Source of the DNA: Pseudomonadota bacterium
GTDB lineage: Bacteria > Pseudomonadota > Alphaproteobacteria > Acetobacterales > Acetobacteraceae
Length of the DNA: 6,985 nt
Direction: 5' to 3'
Assembly: GCA_021845835.1 (NCBI GenBank)
Contig: JAJZVE010000242.1
Coordinates: 1-6,985 of the forward strand
Shown here: piece after piece, positions 5,806-6,985 of the stretch
Position numbering within the stretch: position 1 is the first letter of the stretch
Layout of the letters: each line of letters opens with the position of its first letter
The notes under the pieces: model-generated
The model's input: the letters and a program-made list of their open reading frames with translations, nothing else
What the model was told of the DNA's origin: nothing
Database searches by the model: none
Position numbers and translations under genes: made by a program

Positions 5806-6984
5806 ATGCGACACCTGCATCTCGATCCGGTCGGCGGCATCGCCGGCGACATGTTCGTCGCCGCCCTGCTCGATGCCGCGCCCGACCAGCAAGCCGCCTG
5901 CCTCGCCGCCGCCTCGGCGGTGGCCGAGGCGCCGTGCCGCCTGCTGCGCCACCACGACGACGTGCTCGCCGGCGCACGGTTCGCGGTCGAAGCCGGGGGG
6001 CACGGCCATGCGCATGCGGCGTGGCGCGACATTCGCGCCCGTCTGCTGGCCGCCCCGCTCGGCGCGGCGGCGCGGGGGCATGCGCTCGGCATTTTCACGC
6101 TGCTGGCGGAGGCGGAGGCGCGCGTGCATGGCATCGCCCCGGAGGCGGTGACGTTCCACGAGGTCGGCGCGGCCGACTCGATCGCCGACATCGTCGCCGC
6201 CGCGGTGTTGATCGCGGCTCAGGCCGACGCCGACGGTCCGGCGAGCTGGAGCTGCGCGCCACTGCCGCTCGGCTGCGGACGGGTGGCAACGGCGCATGGC
6301 CCGCTGCCGGTACCGGCGCCGGCGACGGCGCTGCTGCTGGAGGGCTTTTCCATGTTCGACGACGGCATCGGCGGCGAGCGGGTGACGCCGACCGGGGCGG
6401 CCATCCTGCGCCATCTCGGGGCCGCGGCGCCGGCGCCGGCGGGGGCGCGGCGGCTGGTCGGCTCCGGCATCGGCTTCGGCACGCGGCGGCTGCCGGGTCT
6501 TTCCAACGTGCTGCGCGTGCTGGTCACGGAACGCGCGCCGGCTGCCCCCGGTCATCGCGAGCTGGCGGTGATCAGTTTCGAGGTCGATGACCAGACGGCG
6601 GAGGACCTGGCCGCCGGCCTGGACCGCATCCGCGCCGTGGCGGGCGTGCATGACGCGCTGCAGATGCCGGCGTTCGGCAAGAAGGGGCGGCTGGCGACGC
6701 ACATCCAGGTGCTCGCCGCGCCGGCGGCGCTGGAGGCGGCGGTGGCGGCCTGCTTCCACGAGACCAGCACGATCGGCCTGCGCACGCAGATGGTTGCCGG
6801 CCGCACGCTGCCGCGCACCGCCGCCGCGGTGGCCGTGGACGGGCGCAGCGTGCGCGTCAAGCGCGTCGAACGGCCGGGCGGCGCCACCACCGGCAAGGCC
6901 GAGAGCGACGACCTGCTGGCGGCCGAGGGGCACGCCGCGCGCATGCGGCTGCGGCGGGCAGCGGAGCGGCTGGCCGATGAATGA
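5806..6984 (+). CDS. larC: LarC, nickel-pincer cofactor nickel-insertion enzyme
   Basis: LarC inserts nickel, in a CTP-dependent step, into the pyridinium bis-thiocarboxylate ligand made by LarB and LarE. This gives the nickel-pincer cofactor of lactate racemase and other LarA-type enzymes. The protein has 392 residues, full length for the family. It opens with the hallmark HLDPVGGIAGDMFVAALLDA (4-23). A His-rich stretch GGHGHAHAAWRDI (64-76) matches the family's metal-binding linker. FHEVGAADSIADIVAAA (117-133), GERVTPTGAAIL (190-201), FEVDDQTAEDL (258-268), GKKGRLATHIQVL (291-303) and ETSTIGLR (319-326) follow. LarC1 and LarC2 are one continuous frame here, whereas Lactobacillus plantarum needs a programmed frameshift. 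ATG 5806 is preferred over GTG 5767 because the family begins directly at this motif; no clear ribosome site is seen. The stop overlaps ATG 6981 (ATGA), suggesting a coupled next gene. No larA, larB or larE is visible in the window. Confidence 0.92.
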   Translation: MRHLHLDPVGGIAGDMFVAALLDAAPDQQAACLAAASAVAEAPCRLLRHHDDVLAGARFAVEAGGHGHAHAAWRDIRARLLAAPLGAAARGHALGIFTLLAEAEARVHGIAPEAVTFHEVGAADSIADIVAAAVLIAAQADADGPASWSCAPLPLGCGRVATAHGPLPVPAPATALLLEGFSMFDDGIGGERVTPTGAAILRHLGAAAPAPAGARRLVGSGIGFGTRRLPGLSNVLRVLVTERAPAAPGHRELAVISFEVDDQTAEDLAAGLDRIRAVAGVHDALQMPAFGKKGRLATHIQVLAAPAALEAAVAACFHETSTIGLRTQMVAGRTLPRTAAAVAVDGRSVRVKRVERPGGATTGKAESDDLLAAEGHAARMRLRRAAERLADE

Positions 6985-6985
6985 C

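Noticed and set aside
4678..6933. Minus-strand open frame of more than 700 codons running into epmB
   Set aside because: It lies opposite epmA and larC, both supported by clear motifs. Long antisense frames are expected in such GC-rich DNA. Only its last 328 codons are real (EpmB).
1..6985. CRISPR array, tRNA/rRNA genes, insertion sequences, prophage or toxin-antitoxin genes
   Set aside because: I looked for direct repeats with spacers, terminal inverted repeats, transposase motifs and small paired genes and found none that could be supported.

Overview
The window is very GC-rich bacterial DNA with strong G/C at third codon positions. The gene set points to an alphaproteobacterium, perhaps of the Rhodospirillales/Acetobacteraceae type: an acyl-CoA ligase, a cobalamin-riboswitch-controlled NiCoT metal permease, a PEP-CTERM surface protein, the EF-P-modifying pair EpmA/EpmB and a one-piece LarC. 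The lineage is an inference from gene content and style, not from a marker gene.

Layout. (1) Positions 1-1371, minus strand: an acyl-CoA ligase whose 3' end lies outside the window. (2) Positions 1372-1742: a divergent regulatory region with one candidate promoter facing each way. On the plus side it holds a full cobalamin riboswitch and a short expression platform. (3) Positions 1743-2807, plus: a nickel/cobalt permease under the riboswitch. (4) Positions 2808-2854: a convergent gap with a GC-rich hairpin. (5) Positions 2855-3595, minus: a secreted PEP-CTERM protein with a candidate promoter in the AT-richer gap 3596-3690. (6) Positions 3691-4677, minus: EpmB, head to head and only 27 bp from (7) EpmA, 4705-5706, plus. 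(8) Positions 5806-6984, plus: LarC. Its stop overlaps an ATG at the window edge, which suggests a translationally coupled next gene.

How the genes fit together. EpmB isomerises lysine and EpmA attaches the product to elongation factor P. EF-P itself is not in the window. LarC inserts nickel into the pincer cofactor of lactate racemase-type enzymes. The permease could supply that metal, but its B12 riboswitch argues that its main cargo is cobalt for cobalamin. The acyl-CoA ligase and the PEP-CTERM protein have no evident functional tie to their neighbours.

I see no mobile element, CRISPR array, tRNA or rRNA. I do not see a wholly new system here. The points most worth checking are the riboswitch with its putative ribosome-site-masking hairpin, the compact and probably leaderless epmB/epmA divergent start region, and the LarC locus running off the right edge.
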